DNA from: Talinum fruticosum | Lineage: Eukaryota; Streptophyta; Magnoliopsida; Caryophyllales; Talinaceae | Length of the DNA: 64,000 bases | Reading direction: 5' to 3' | Assembly: GCA_021018815.1 (NCBI GenBank) | Contig: JAITYX010000010.1 | Coordinates: forward strand, 7,641,501 to 7,705,500 | Shown: positions 32,335 through 43,785 of the stretch, piece by piece | How positions within the stretch are numbered: the first letter of the stretch is position 1 | Layout: each line of letters starts with the position of its first letter | Made by a program: the position numbers and the translations under genes | Notes under the pieces: generated by a model | Database searches by the model: none | Told to the model about the DNA's origin: nothing | The model's input: the letters and a program-made list of their open reading frames with translations, nothing else

Positions 32335-34743
32335 TAATAATAAATAAAAGTAAAAATAAAATAAATAAGCCAGATTTTTTTAGAAAAATCCGAGTCATAG
32401 AATAATCTGGAAAAAAAAAAAAAAAAAAAAAAAAGAGGCGGTTTAGACTAATTAATCGGGCAAGCTCGGTTCAAACCTTCATCTCGCTTCTTTCCCCTGC
32501 TCCTCCCGTCCCCGCTTCCCTGCCCTCCCGTTCCCCTGTTTCCCTCCCTCGCGGCACTCCCTCCGGCCAGCCACGGCTGGCGACGCCGGCGGAAGACCGG
32601 CGCCGGTCGTCCCCGTCCCTCCCTCTCTCGCCTCCTCCCTCTCTCGCGCTCGCTGCCTCTCCCTTCCTCCCGCTAGGCACTGCGGGACTCCTCTGCCGCG
32701 GCTCGCTTGGCAGCCAACCCCAGCCGCAGCGCCGCGGAGCTGGTCGCCGCCTCTGCAAGGTGGTTGCCGGTGCGGCGCCGTCCACCGCCGCCTTCTGCTC
32801 ATCCTCCCGAACTTCCCTCTTCGAATCTGAAGGTAAACATGCTAAACCCTAAATTATCAAGTTTCTGATTTATTTAGGCAATTGTAGCTATAAATCGAAG
32901 CATATGACTTAGAAGTATGTGTTGAGTGAATTTGAAGATCGATTTTGTGAAATTTGATTTGGTGTGGATGGTGGAGTTGTGGTTTTGATGGATTGATTAT
33001 GTACAAATGCGAAGGAATGAAACTGTTATTGAGAAATTATAATGTAGAGAACGAAATTAGGGATGTTTAGTTATTTAATTGAGTATTGGATGAATTCCGA
33101 GATTTTGGAGAATGACTGTATTGAGCAAACGTAGGGCGAGTATATGAATAGGTTGAACTGGCTAATGTGTAACTGCAGAAATTCGAGAAAATAGTTCAAA
33201 TGTCAAGCATGCGTAGTTGTGATTGCGAATGTGAGTTGTGGGGAAGTAATGCCTCGACCTTAAGTTGATATATGTATGAATTTGAGCAACATGGTTAATT
33301 GTGAAGCCTCTATGTGGAAAGGCATTGGTAGGTTGAGTAATCACTTAGATATGGGTTTGAACTCGATGAAGTGAGAAATAAAGAAATTACGTTAAGGATA
33401 AGGGTCGAAGATAAGTTAGCCTTAGATAATTAATCGAATTAGTTGCATCTATTTATAACAATAACAACGGCAATAATAATAATAACAATATTAACTATGA
33501 AGTGTTTAGGTACTTGTATACATGCATAAGTATATATATACATGTATATGTGTAATTTCAATTCTTAATTTGAGTCCGTAACGCATCACATCGTGCGAAT
33601 ACCATTGCTAAATCTAGTCGACTACTTTATCGAGAACGTACTCAATAATGGTCTACACGGAATTAGTGCAAGGGAGTTGAGTAACAAAAATCTTAGTTTA
33701 ATCGATTACATAACAAATAAAGAAAGTAAATCAAATTACCAGCGATTATACGAACTCAAGCATTAAAACTCAAGAAAAACATTATTAACAAGGGAAATCT
33801 ATTTGAAACAGAACCGAGGCCACTTCGGTTGCTGGAAAGTTAGCAACTTAAATTTTCATAAAAAGGGGAGAAAGCAAACAATCTCGGTTCAGGTACGTTC
33901 ATTGCCTGTACCTTTCGAAAACTCACATATTTCATCAAATCTCAACATTTCTCATATATACAAATAACAATGAATCATTTACAAGGCAAGTTTTGCCACC
34001 TAATTAAGTGGTCCCCGCCCAATTATCAATTACCAAGGGCTTAGGCCCGCCAATTATACCGCGCGGCGTCAACTCGGGTTATCGATCGGCCGGGGGTGAC
34101 ACCTGTTCAACGATCGTATCAATTACCAAGGGGTTCCACTTCCGGATAATAACCGGCAAGCAATTTTACTTATACTCTCTCCCCCGATTTCAAACTAAAA
34201 TGAATTGAAATGCGCGCGCTCAATCAATATGTTTCAAAACTATTTTACTCGTGCAGGAATGTTCGTACTCGAGTTCGACTCATTCTTTGAATTATTTTGA
34301 TGTTTTGTTTTTAGGAAAAGCATCGATGAACAGCCCATTGCATAAGAAGCCTGACGGGAGCGGGACTTAGCTGGATATCCCATTGCCATTGTTCTATGTT
34401 GGACTAGATGCTCACAGTGACGCTCATCCTCGTTAATTTTGGGTTTGACTTCGGGTTGTGATTTAGCAAAGTGTATTTCCTATTATATTCCGTTGTAATG
34501 GTCACTAAGGTTTGTAAATACGTAGCAAAACCATGCTTGGGATTGGCTACTCAAGTTGTCAAGGTGCCACCCTGCGACACAGCGGAGGCATAACCACTAG
34601 ACACTCGTTTATTATGGTATTTAAGCTAGCCTTGTCCTTTCGTTAGGACGGCGGTAACGCCTTCAGCTATTTACTTCCGCTGCGACCTTACCTAATGTTC
34701 TCAGATTAGGGAATTATTCGGTGACGGTAATCGGGGCGTTACA
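32088..34743 (+). mobile_element. Chromovirus 3' LTR (2,656 bp)
   Basis: Nearly identical to 22973-25628. I noted about 22 differences, of which about half are one- or two-base indels and the rest mainly C/T or G/A changes. It ends GGCGTTACA and is followed by the TSD ATACT (34744-34748). Confidence 0.95.
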
Positions 34744-34748
34744 ATACT
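34744..34748. repeat. Target-site duplication ATACT (right)
   Basis: Partner of 22968-22972. Confidence 0.95.
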
Positions 34749-35252
34749 ATTGTGAGATTATTGGTCATTTTCTTGTATGTATTCTAGTTGTTTGAATGAA
34801 GTACTGAAATGAGAAGTTCAACATCGGAAAAACTAAGATAAACTTAATTTGTGATGTCTAGAGATAGAATTGCTAATTAGGAGATCACTTGATAATCCAT
34901 GTTTGAATAAAAACACATGAGAATAGGCAATTGGTTTAAGTCACGTAATTCACTCCATTTTGAAAGAAAGTTGTAATTTCCCTATCGATTATCGATCTTT
35001 GAATAATCTAAATGAATGAAAAACTCATGCTGAACTACTGAATAGAAACATTTTAGGTGAAGTAATTTTTAAGTGTCTTAATTTTATAGATTTCTTAAAG
35101 TGATTTAGTAGTAGTTAAATTAATCAACCATCCAATTCGAATAGTTTAGCATATTGAGATGGTTAATACTTAGTACATTGCATTAGTCCTTGTAAGATGA
35201 CACTTGATTATTATAACAATAAATTCGTGCACTTGCGGAGCCAATCAAGTTT

Positions 35253-35270
35253 TGGAACCATTGTCGGGGA
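35253..35270 (+). other. Athila-type primer-binding site (tRNA-Asp type)
   Basis: TGGAACCATTGTCGGGGA resembles the tRNA-Asp complement TGGCGCCGTTGCCGGGGA used by Athila elements, with C-to-T and G-to-A changes. It lies five bases after the LTR end CCAATCA. Confidence 0.75.
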
Positions 35271-35349
35271 CTAAGTTGCAATTATTGAGTTATGCCTTAT
35301 TAGTTTGATTAAGCACCAACATTTTCTTTTCTATTTTTCACCTTTGTGA

Positions 35350-36552
35350 TTGGCTTGGCTTTTGACGATTTTTGCCCTTTGTATGCCAAAGTCTCCCGGT
35401 CTTCGGAAATTACTTGAACCAAATCCCGAGATTGAGAGGACCTTTCATCGGAAGAGGAGACAACAAAAGCTAAGGAGAAGGTTAGAAGAGGTTGCCCAAC
35501 CAATTCCTATCATGGCTACTGATGGTGACGATGCTAAGCCCTTGCGAAATTTTATTACACCGGAAGCTCAAGCTCTCAACTCAAGCATCACGAGATCAAT
35601 TGTGGTTGCTAATGATTTTGAATTTCGACCGGGTCTCATTAACATAGTGCAACAAAATCAATTTGGCGGCACTCCCATAGATAATCCCAACATACATCTC
35701 TCCATCGTTTTAGAGGTGTGTGACACTTACAAGCAAAATGGAGTCTCATATGAACTCATTCACTTTCGTTTATTCCTGTTTTCATGCAAGGACAAGGCAC
35801 GAGATTGGCTCTATTCAATGCCCCTGGCTCCATTACAACTCGGAATAACCTTACCAAGAAATTCCTTGCCAAGTACTTCCCACCAAGCAAGACAACGAAT
35901 TTGAGAACTCAAATCTCAACATTTGCTCAATGGGAAGACGAGAGCCTATATGAAGCATGGGAGAGATTCAAGGATTTTCTAAGATTGTGTCCAAACCATG
36001 GTCTTCTGAAGTGGATGATTGTCCAAACCTTCTACAATGGTCTTACCCCATCGATGAGGACCATTATTAATGCGACGACGGGAGGCATGTTGATGAGCAA
36101 GACCATGGACGGGTCATACAATCTCATTGAGGATATGGCTCTTAATTATTACCAATGGACAAATGATCGTTCTCAGCCAAGGAAAACGCTAGGTAAGTAC
36201 GACATTGATGCTATTACTTTAATTTTTGCTAAGGTAGAATCAATGACTCATAAACTTGATAAGTTGAGCATGAATCCCATGAATCAATATGCCCTTTCCC
36301 CTAGCTATGAAATTTGTGGTTCTATTGAGCATGTTGCATTGAATTTTCATGTTAGGAGCCTATTTTTCCAAGACCCTAATGACCAAGTTGACTATGTGAG
36401 CAACTTCCAATTGAGGCCAACCTATGACCTCTTTTCAAACACTTGCCACCCCAGCTTGGAAGAACCATCCTAACTTGTCATACAGGAGTAATGCTATTGC
36501 TATGCCCATGCCCCACATGAATGCTAGACCTCCCCAAGGTTCCAAAGATCCC
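35350..36552 (+). pseudogene. Athila-type gag, truncated
   Basis: Two overlapping open stretches (35350-35904 and 35784-36473) are one gag broken by a single frameshift near 35800. Recognisable blocks are NFITPEAQALNSSITRSIVV, FGGTPIDNPNIHLSIVLEVC, FSCKDKARDWLYSMP, WERFKDFLRLCPNHGL, WMIVQTFYNGLTPSMR and GGMLMSKTMDGSYNLIEDMA, all typical of Athila Gag. The C-terminal zinc knuckle and pol are missing. The gene is cut at about 36552 by a minus-strand chromovirus LTR. Confidence 0.85.
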
Positions 36553-39500
36553 CGCAACGCCCCAAACCCGTAATCACAGGTTTTAGTCTAAATAAACAGA
36601 CTAGCCGATGATTAGCGCAACGGAAGGGAGGTTAGGGGCATTACCCCGCCCTTACCGGAGGAAAGGGCAAGACTCTAAATATATCTATGTGTATTTTTAC
36701 CCGTGGTTATACCTTGCTAGGAAACTACAACTTATATAATTATAATTAAAAGTACATGTTCAACTTGATAAACGTGAAGACTCGGACACTGTTCTATATC
36801 TTTCCGAGTCATGCAAAAGGAATCGGGTATAACGATGTCATTCATATAGTGTTTTGATTCCAAGGCATTCTCTGTGTCTTAGAAACTTACTTGAGTGAAA
36901 TAGTATCTTTTCTATGTGTTTCGGCCTTCACTTATCTATTTAATCGCTTTTTAGTTAGTGACTCGAAAACTGGTTCTTTATTACGAGTCCACTCTCACTC
37001 GGAATCGACTTGTGATTATTTACTCTATTGTTTGCAAAGTCGGCATTCGTAGTTCTTTTCGTGCTTAGTCTACATCAAGTATTTCCCACTCGATATTCGT
37101 TATGGAACTTGATTCTCTGCTTCGAGACTAAGTCATATGGAATTCCGAGTATCATGGATATTAGACTCGGAAAGTTCCATTTCTTCTCCGACTCGGATAA
37201 TCTGTTGGTTAATTATCATGATTATATTATTATCCGTGTCTAACCTTGGACCAAAGTATTTTATACTTTGAGAACCGAAGGTGTTTTACTTTTGTAGGTT
37301 ATTCAATCGAGGATATGTTTTCAAACTACAAAAGTAGCCGGCTTGAACGTCAAATCACCAGCGAGATATAGCTTTTCAACCTTCCTGCTCCGAGTCCCGG
37401 AAGATTGTGTCGGAAGCCGTCCGCTTCCATATCCGGAAAACTGGAAGGTCAAGCTTAACGATGGTTTTCACCACACTTTTCAAGACACAACCGATGGTTT
37501 TGGGACTTCCAAGAGAGTTGAACCGTTCTCCAACGTCCATATTTCAACGGATACTTTCGAGTGACTCGAAAGCCCTTATCAACGGTCACGAGAGGACTCT
37601 CGGTCAGCGAGATGAAGTTAACGGCTACGCTGCTCGGTTATCTATAAATAGAAGCCACTTCACAAGACTTGAAGATAGCGGAACATATTGTCAATACACC
37701 AACTTGATCAAAGTTATTGTATTTATTTTCAATCTTCAACTTACAACTCCCACTCTGTAATTCTTTACTTTCCGAGTTGTAAGGTCTTGTACTCGATTAC
37801 AAACACTTCTTACATTCTTTGTAAGGTCCCTTGACTAAGCTGTAAGGGTTAACTCGGCTTAGTTGTCCCTAGCTGTAAGGGTTATCTCAGCTAGGAAGTA
37901 CTAGATCGGATAAGGGAATTTCGAGTCTAGGAAAACTTGTATAGAGTTGTCTAAGGGAGCAACTCGGGTTCGATCAAGTTCACGGTATTTTGTGGACTCA
38001 AAATAGTGGATTTGACTTCGTGTCTGGATTGACACGGGCCGTGGTTTTCTGCCCCGGGAGGGTTTCCACGTAAATTCTCTCGTGTTCTATCTCTGAGTTC
38101 ATTCTTGACTCGGACATCCTCGCTGTACGTGTTTACTCCGATTCATTACATTCCGAGTCCATTATTTTCCGACCCCTTTCTTAGACTCGGAATCTGTCTT
38201 TGTCTCTTCTCTGTCAAAAGGTGTGTGCTTTTGCAAAGAATTTTTCATCACCCTATTCACCCCCTCTAGGGTGACTCGGACTCTCCCCGAGCAAACCTTC
38301 AAAACGAAATCCCGACACTTGATCACTAATACCCCAACTTGCCACCGCAAGCCTCTAAGTCCCAAACAGAAATTTTCTCTTGCTTTACCTTCAACATCCT
38401 TACCTAAAACAAAACAAGAAAAATATTTTCGAAATGTGAGCCGAAACTCAATACGTCCATTATCATGTTGTAAAATAAAGGTTAATAAATAGTTGAGTTG
38501 GGCGCGCAATTTCAATTCATTTTATAAATGAGGGGAGTAAATAATGTAAAACTGTTGCTAATTAATTATCTCGTGTGGTTACCCTTACGATATCGGGTTT
38601 CCCTAAATGTGTACACACCCGGACCGATCGGGAAGTCCAATTGGTGCGCTGCGATTACGGTGTACTCGACTTTGAACAATGGTGAAGTATTGATGGGCGG
38701 GCCCACTTTTATATGGCAAATACTGTTTGCAACCGATTCTTTGTTGTTGTTGTTGTCGGCCATATCCGGCCTTAATTTGTAAATAAAACATTGAAGGGAA
38801 CGATCAATGAACGTACTCGATGAACTGAAATTGGTTGATGATTTGAACTTGATTTCTTCCCTTATGACTTTGAGCAGGACCCTTGAACGTACGTCGACCG
38901 ATGACCTTAAATAAGACTTAATAGAATAAGAATTTGTTTTAGGACTTATATTCCTTTATTAATAATATCCTATCCGATACCTTTAGTTATTATGATTTAT
39001 TTTTAACATGATTTATGCCTTATATTTTTACTTTTTTATTTCTAATTTATGTGATAAGTTACCTTTATTCATGAATGCATATAGTTATTTACTATGAAAT
39101 GTTATTATATAATCTAAACATGTATTATAACACTATTAACTTATTTACTAACAATTTTCTAAATTATTGTTGAATAAGTTACCATGCATTATTTATTATG
39201 TCCGTCTACTAGCTTATTTATAATTTATTTACTTAAGGATGTATTTAAAAATTAATTAGTCATCTAAGTTATAGCTATGTCAATATTTATTCATTATTAA
39301 GCATGCACATAATGAACTAATTAACTTTATTTATGCTATTTTTCATAATTTAGCTATAATTCTAATAAGATTATTCCAAATTTTTACTTTCACTAAACCA
39401 TGCATGTATAACTTTTAATTTTAATTTCTTTGGCTAAGATAATTTTTATTTTCTGTTAGTCCCTTTATATTTTATTTATAAAACAATTAACTTAAATATT

Positions 39501-40768
39501 TGAAAATTTTAATTTATAAAAACTTGGGGTTTAGGGTTTTTACCTAGAAAAGAGTATATGAGGATAAAGGTTGTGGTGGTGGAGCTTAGTGGTGGCTGGC
39601 AGCATGGACTGGTGACGGTAGGGCGGTGCTCGGCAGCGAGGGTGGTGGCGTTGATAGCGAGTGGTGGTGATGGCTGAGTTTGGGGTGGTTTAAGGGTAAC
39701 ATATTAGGACATAAAAGAGGAGAGAGAAAGAGTGGGTGTTTGGGTGGTTGTACTGGCGGTGGGTGGTGGACTGGTGGTTGTGGTCGACGGCTGCTGGCAA
39801 TGAAGGGGCTTGATGGCGGTTGGCCGAGCGGTGGCTGGAGTGGTGGTGGAGAAAAGATGAAAGGAGTTGTGTGATGTTTTTAGGGTTTGGAGGTTTGAGG
39901 AGAGTGTGAATGGTGGTTATTTGGTGGTCCGGTGGGCGGCATTAGGGCAGTGACGGGTGGCCTGCAGGGCTGGCCGGTGACGGGAGGTTGTTGGAGTCGG
40001 TGGTGGCCGTGGTGGAGGCTGAAGGTGGCTGTAAAAGTATGAGTGGTAATAGTGGAAGTTGATGGTTATAGTGACTTTGGCTTCCGTTTTCCGGTGATAG
40101 GGAGGCCGATATGGTGACCCGAAGGTGGCTTTGGGTTTAGTGAAATGCGGTGGCTGGGTCAGGCCGGTGGTGGGTGGCCGAAGGAGCCGATGGGCGGCTG
40201 TGGAGGTGGTTGAAGTGGGGCTGATAGAGAGGTGAGGGAGGAGAGAGAAAATGGTTTAAATCAGGTTTTTGGGTTGAATTTTTCTTATTTAATCAAGCCT
40301 ATTTATACTAATCTTGATCATTATCCACATGGTTTTGCTGGCATTTAGTTGAGTTTATGATTGACAATTGTTAATGATGCATGAATGGTTAGTTGATTTG
40401 TCAATTTTCTAACTTTGCTTAGTGTAATTTTGGGTGTCAAACCTCCATTTGACCCCAAATTTATGTTTATTCAAAATTATTATTATTAATTTTTACGATT
40501 ATCTTCAGCATTGTCACTATACTTATCTATTACTAATTTTATTTTATTTTTTTTATAATTATAATAATTATTATTTTTGCTTATTTTGTATTTTTATAAC
40601 TATTATTACTTTTGTTATTGTTAATATTATGGTTTAATTGTTATTCACCCTAATGTGCTTTAAATATATGATTGTTTGTAATTAGATTTGGTTAGCAAAG
40701 TTATTTTAAGACTGGCATTTGGATATTTGTTTAGTTATAAATTTGTGCTAATTGTTATTAGATATGTA

Positions 40769-40771
<3 letters not shown>
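36553..40771 (-). mobile_element. Minus-strand chromovirus LTR, split by a solo LTR
   Basis: Read on minus, the LTR ends at 36553 with GGGGCGTTGCG, a mutated GGGCGTTACA. Positions 36600-36670 match the inverse of the 34620-34740 LTR tail (CGCAACGGAAG..., CGCCCTTACCGG...). 38480-38770 is similar to the inverse of 24880-25120 (GGGCCCGCCC, ATGAATTGAAATTGCGCGCC). A GT-rich block at 39560-40240 is the inverse of the CCACC-rich leader seen at 44280-44400. On minus a TATA box TATAAAT lies at 40307-40301. The LTR start is not found; the sequence breaks at the (AT)n tract. Small ORFs such as 39680-39874 are low-complexity shadows. Confidence 0.65.
36770..38306 (+). mobile_element. Sirevirus solo LTR (36775-38301) with TSD AAACG
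   Basis: The LTR is 1,527 bp, starting TGAAGACTCGG and ending CTTCA. Perfect TSDs AAACG lie at 36770-36774 and 38302-38306. No internal sequence is attached. It inserted into the minus-strand chromovirus LTR. TATA block TCTATAAATAGAAGCC is at about 37642. ORFs at 37028-37760 are LTR shadows. Confidence 0.92.

Positions 40772-40833
<62 letters not shown>
40772..40833. repeat. (AT)n microsatellite, about 31 units
   Basis: A pure AT run at the junction between the minus-strand chromovirus LTR and the movement-protein-like fragment. It gives spurious Tyr-Ile ORFs. Confidence 0.97.
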
Positions 40834-40835
<2 letters not shown>

Positions 40836-41401
40836 TAAAGTAATAGCGAAATTTCTTGAAAGTTCTCTAAATTGTACTTTTGAATCATTTGGTAAATGAA
40901 TATCTAAAATTAATGTATCCATTATCCAGGGATAATTTAGATCTCGTTGAATAATTTGGACAAAAATTGAAATAAATAGGATCATTGCATATATTAGTTT
41001 GAATCATAGCTAATAATGAATCTTTGTATCTAATTAATCTATTGTCTCTAAGAGGCATGAATTTAGAACAATCTAATCCTAATCTTGTTAATGACTTGAG
41101 TGCTATTTGAATCATACCAAAATGAATATATCTCGTACTTTTCTTTATATTTTTTAATAGAGATGTTTGATAGTAATTTGATAGTTTGGAATTCTTCATC
41201 TAAACTAAAAGTTTCTTCATGATCTTTTATTGAGAAAGCGATGATTGAAATCAAACTTGCCTATTTGATAGATAGTTTCTATTTTTGTTTTGGAATAGAC
41301 CAATTTGAGAAATCAACTTGACAGCTAACTTCTCTACTATTGACCACATTAGTACTCTTACTACTACCTAAACTTAGATGATCTCGAAGCCAAGAGGCCA
41401 T
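40834..41401 (-). pseudogene. Movement-protein-like ORF (30K type), broken and truncated
   Basis: The minus-strand coding remnant probably starts at ATG 41401 (MASWLRDHLSLGSSK). Blocks follow over three frames: DEEFQTIKLLSNISIKKYKE (41200-41140), IHFGMIQIALKSLTRLGLDC then LRDNRLIRYKDSLLAMIQ (41130-41010), DPIYFNFCPNYS and DTLILDIHLPND (about 40985-40890). The order of hydrophobic strands, the central invariant-type Asp in LRDNR and the P-x-Y-F stretch fit the 30K-family movement domain carried by plant caulimovirids and by related endogenous sequences. That domain normally helps viral spread through plasmodesmata. There are at least two frameshifts and stops, and it is cut at the (AT)n tract. 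Capsid, protease and RT regions are absent here. Alternatively it is an MP-bearing retroelement. Confidence 0.6.
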
Positions 41402-41553
41402 TTGAGTTACGCTTGAATATTTAGTTGGGAATTACGCACATACTACCGGGACCACCAGGACCACCCTCACCGAGACCGAGACCACCTCACACGGCTGACC
41501 AACGGATAACATGCCGTAGTTATGGCGTAACAACCGACTAAATAGACAAACTT

Positions 41554-41565
41554 GGCTCGATACCA
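41554..41565 (-). other. Primer-binding site upstream of the movement-protein-like ORF
   Basis: On minus TGGTATCGAGCC, an initiator-Met-type site one base short, lies about 150 bases before the ATG. Caulimovirids and many LTR elements share this primer. Confidence 0.65.
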
Positions 41566-42235
41566 ATGGGAGACAGGATCGATCTAGAGCTTAGGGATCA
41601 GCTCGGGGACTAAATATAGTTGAGTAGCAGGGGAAGTAGGGTGACAAATTAATTTAACAAATTGATTTTGCAAAACAAAAGATGAAAACTGTAAATTAAA
41701 TAAAGCATAATTGAAATGAAGAAAATGATAAATCAAAACTTACTTTGATTAATAAAATGAAACTTGTACGGAAGATTGGATAAAAGCTCTCGGGAGAGAC
41801 ATTGGAGAAAAGTAGTGGGGAAGTAGTGAGTAGTGATTACAAGTGATTTGTTAGAGGCAAGTTGGGAATTGGCGATGCTTGAATTATGCTAAAGGAGTAC
41901 ATATTTATAGAATACAGTAATAAATTAATGCCGAACACTTGGACGGTTGAGGATCTTGATCGGAATGTAATCTTGAAAATATCTTCCGACAATGTTGAAT
42001 TATTGGAACAGTGTTGATTGGACTGAAAGTATGAATAGTAGTTTTGCTGATTAACGTAAACTTTCTTGAACAAGTGTTTGACAGATGGAAAGTCGGTGAA
42101 CAGTAATATCCATGACTGAATAGTACTTGAATTATTGGCCAACACTACTTTCATGGAAATTAGTAGCCTTGAAATTGATATCCATTTCATCACATGGACA
42201 TTTGAGTAATGTCATCTCATCACTTTTGAATATCA
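41566..42235 (-). promoter_or_regulatory. Promoter and leader region of the movement-protein element
   Basis: On minus it contains a TATA-like box (TCTATAAATATG, about 41917-41906) some 350 bases before the PBS. No coding domain is convincing; the ORF at 42193-41837 is probably a shadow. Just before the PBS the sequence ends CTCCCA, so it could be an LTR end, or a pararetroviral intergenic region. The right edge at about 42235 is set by where Athila protein text stops. Confidence 0.45.
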
Positions 42236-42790
42236 CTTCTCGGATGAATAGTAAGTCCATTAATAAGTGCCCTCCATGAAGCATTAATCAAAGCCAGCTT
42301 CAACCTAGCACACTCATTTAAACAAACTTTATTAAACACATAAGGCATGCCCTTGTCAAGTGTCGGCGGAGGAAATGTTTCAACTCCTACCACCTTAGCA
42401 TTGACAAGTTCATGTGCTTCATGTGAAAGTTTATCACAAGCTACTTCTTGGATCACCTCAACACCACAACATTCAGTAGAATTGAGGGAAACATCATTCT
42501 TCTCAAAGAAATCAAATTCGGTGTGATGCTCACCCGGATCAAAGGTCAATCTCTCTTTTTCACATCAATCTTACACCTAGCACTAGCCAAGAAAGGCCTC
42601 CCAAGAATGATTTGGGTACTAGTATCCTCAGCTATATCAAGAATTAAAAATTCCATAGGCACAAAGAAATTATCAACTTTGATGGGAATGTCCTCTAAAA
42701 TACCCAAAGGATATGTCACGTGAACTATCCGCTAATTCAAGAAAAACAAGTGGTGAGTCTCAACTTATCTAAGTCCAAATTCTTGTATAA
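42236..42790 (-). pseudogene. Athila-type protease and pol linker
   Basis: On minus the text VTYPLGILEDIPIKVDNFFV then PMEFLILDIAED and IILGRPFLASARCKIDVKK (about 42725-42550) is the retropepsin region of Athila Pol. The linker open stretch continues to 42220 (FDPGEHHTEFDFFEKND). It belongs with the gag at 46720-46118; the chromovirus fragment between them was inserted. Pol beyond this point is lost. Confidence 0.75.
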
Positions 42791-43470
42791 AGAATAGGGT
42801 ATCAAGCTCACACTTGAATTCTCATACAATAATAGCTACCAAGCCACCATCAAGATGACTCCATCCGAGGCCCTTTATAGAAGGAGGTGTAGAACTTCTT
42901 CTATGTTAGAACGATATGAATGAAACACTCATTATAGGGACAAAAATGATACATGATACAAGATACAATCCAAAGGATTATGATGATACAACCGCGTATC
43001 AAGGAAGCCCACAACATACAAAAGAGCTATGCCAGCCCTTGGAGGTTTAAGAGGGAGACATGGTGTTCCTAAAGGTGTTCCAACAAAAAGAGTTAACAGG
43101 TTCAACATCAAGGATAAATTGAGCTCAAGATACATTGCACCTTATGAGTTTGTGGAGAGATTGAACCCCGTAGCGCACAAACTAGCATTACCTTCTGATC
43201 TCGAATATGTATATAGTGTGTTTCATATCTCTCAATTTCGTAAATTTATATATGAGACCCAAGTCACATCGTAGAACATGAACCCATTATGGTCGCCTAA
43301 AATCTAACCTACAAACAAGATCCCGAAGAGATATTGGGCCGAAGAATCAAACAATTTCACAACAAGGCTATTTTTTAGTCAAAGTATTGTGGGTGAATCA
43401 TTCTTATATAGAATCCACTTGGAAAATCGAAGAAAATATGAAAAAAATTATCCATATTTATTTTAAGGTA
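42791..43470 (+). pseudogene. Chromovirus integrase C-terminus and chromodomain, 5'-truncated
   Basis: From about 42813: LEFSYNNSYQATIKMTPSEA (integrase), then RYIAPYEFVERLNPVAHKLA and LPSDLEYVYSVFHISQFRKF (43130-43250). A decayed chromodomain end follows with NYPYLF before a stop at 43465. Its relatives are the 31300-32000 segments of the complete chromovirus. The 5' LTR, gag, protease and RT are missing, so the element lost its left part when or after it entered the Athila element. Confidence 0.8.
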
Positions 43471-43514
43471 ATATTGTTTTGTCTTACTTGCAAGTTTCGG
43501 AGACAAAACTTATT

Positions 43515-43527
43515 TTAAGGGGGAGAC
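43515..43527 (+). other. Polypurine tract
   Basis: AAGGGGGAGAC lies directly before the LTR start TGTAACACCCC at 43528. Confidence 0.85.
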
Positions 43528-43699
43528 TGTAACACCCCAACCCTAATCTAATACATTAATAAAAAGTTAAGAATTTTTCAATGAGCACATGCACTTTAAT
43601 TCAAGTTTGGCTTCTTTTTCATCTTACATCACACACATATACATACAAATATGCTCGCTTGTTTGCAGGACTCGAGATGATGACGATGATGCGTGGCCC

Positions 43700-43701
<2 letters not shown>

Positions 43702-43783
<82 letters not shown>
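43702..43783. repeat. (AT)n microsatellite, about 40 units
   Basis: A pure AT run in the chromovirus LTR, about 175 bases from its start. Causes spurious Tyr-Ile ORFs on both strands. Confidence 0.97.

Positions 43784-43785
<2 letters not shown>

Larger units (their letters stand above)
22973..34743 (+). mobile_element. Complete chromovirus (Tekay/Del-like Ty3/gypsy), 11,771 bp
   Basis: Two 2,656-bp LTRs, a PBS, an extra ORF, gag, protease, RT, RNase H, integrase, a C-terminal chromodomain-like segment and a polypurine tract are all present in order, inside a perfect 5-bp TSD. I count about 22 LTR differences by eye, roughly 99% identity, so insertion was recent. Even so, gag-pol has about ten or more single-base frameshifts. 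It inserted into the LTR of an older Athila-type element. The lineage is inferred from the long LTRs, the TGTAACAACCC start and the C-terminal chromodomain text. Confidence 0.93.
22054..35247 (+). mobile_element. Athila-type 5' LTR, split by a chromovirus
   Basis: The LTR probably starts near 22054 (TGGTAAGTGCATAAAATG) and ends CCAATCA at 35247, just before a tRNA-Asp-type PBS. Without the inserted chromovirus (22973-34743) and one TSD copy its length is about 1.4 kb. The ORFs in 22074-22652 are in LTR sequence and have no domains. The minus-strand Athila-type LTR at 46890-48148 ends with the same TCA and AGTTTT spacer. The exact left end is uncertain because no TSD can be checked. Confidence 0.65.

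Noticed and set aside
37343..37760. Two overlapping plus ORFs of 73 and 117 codons
   Set aside because: They lie in a Sirevirus solo LTR; equivalent ORFs in the other LTR copies are not conserved.
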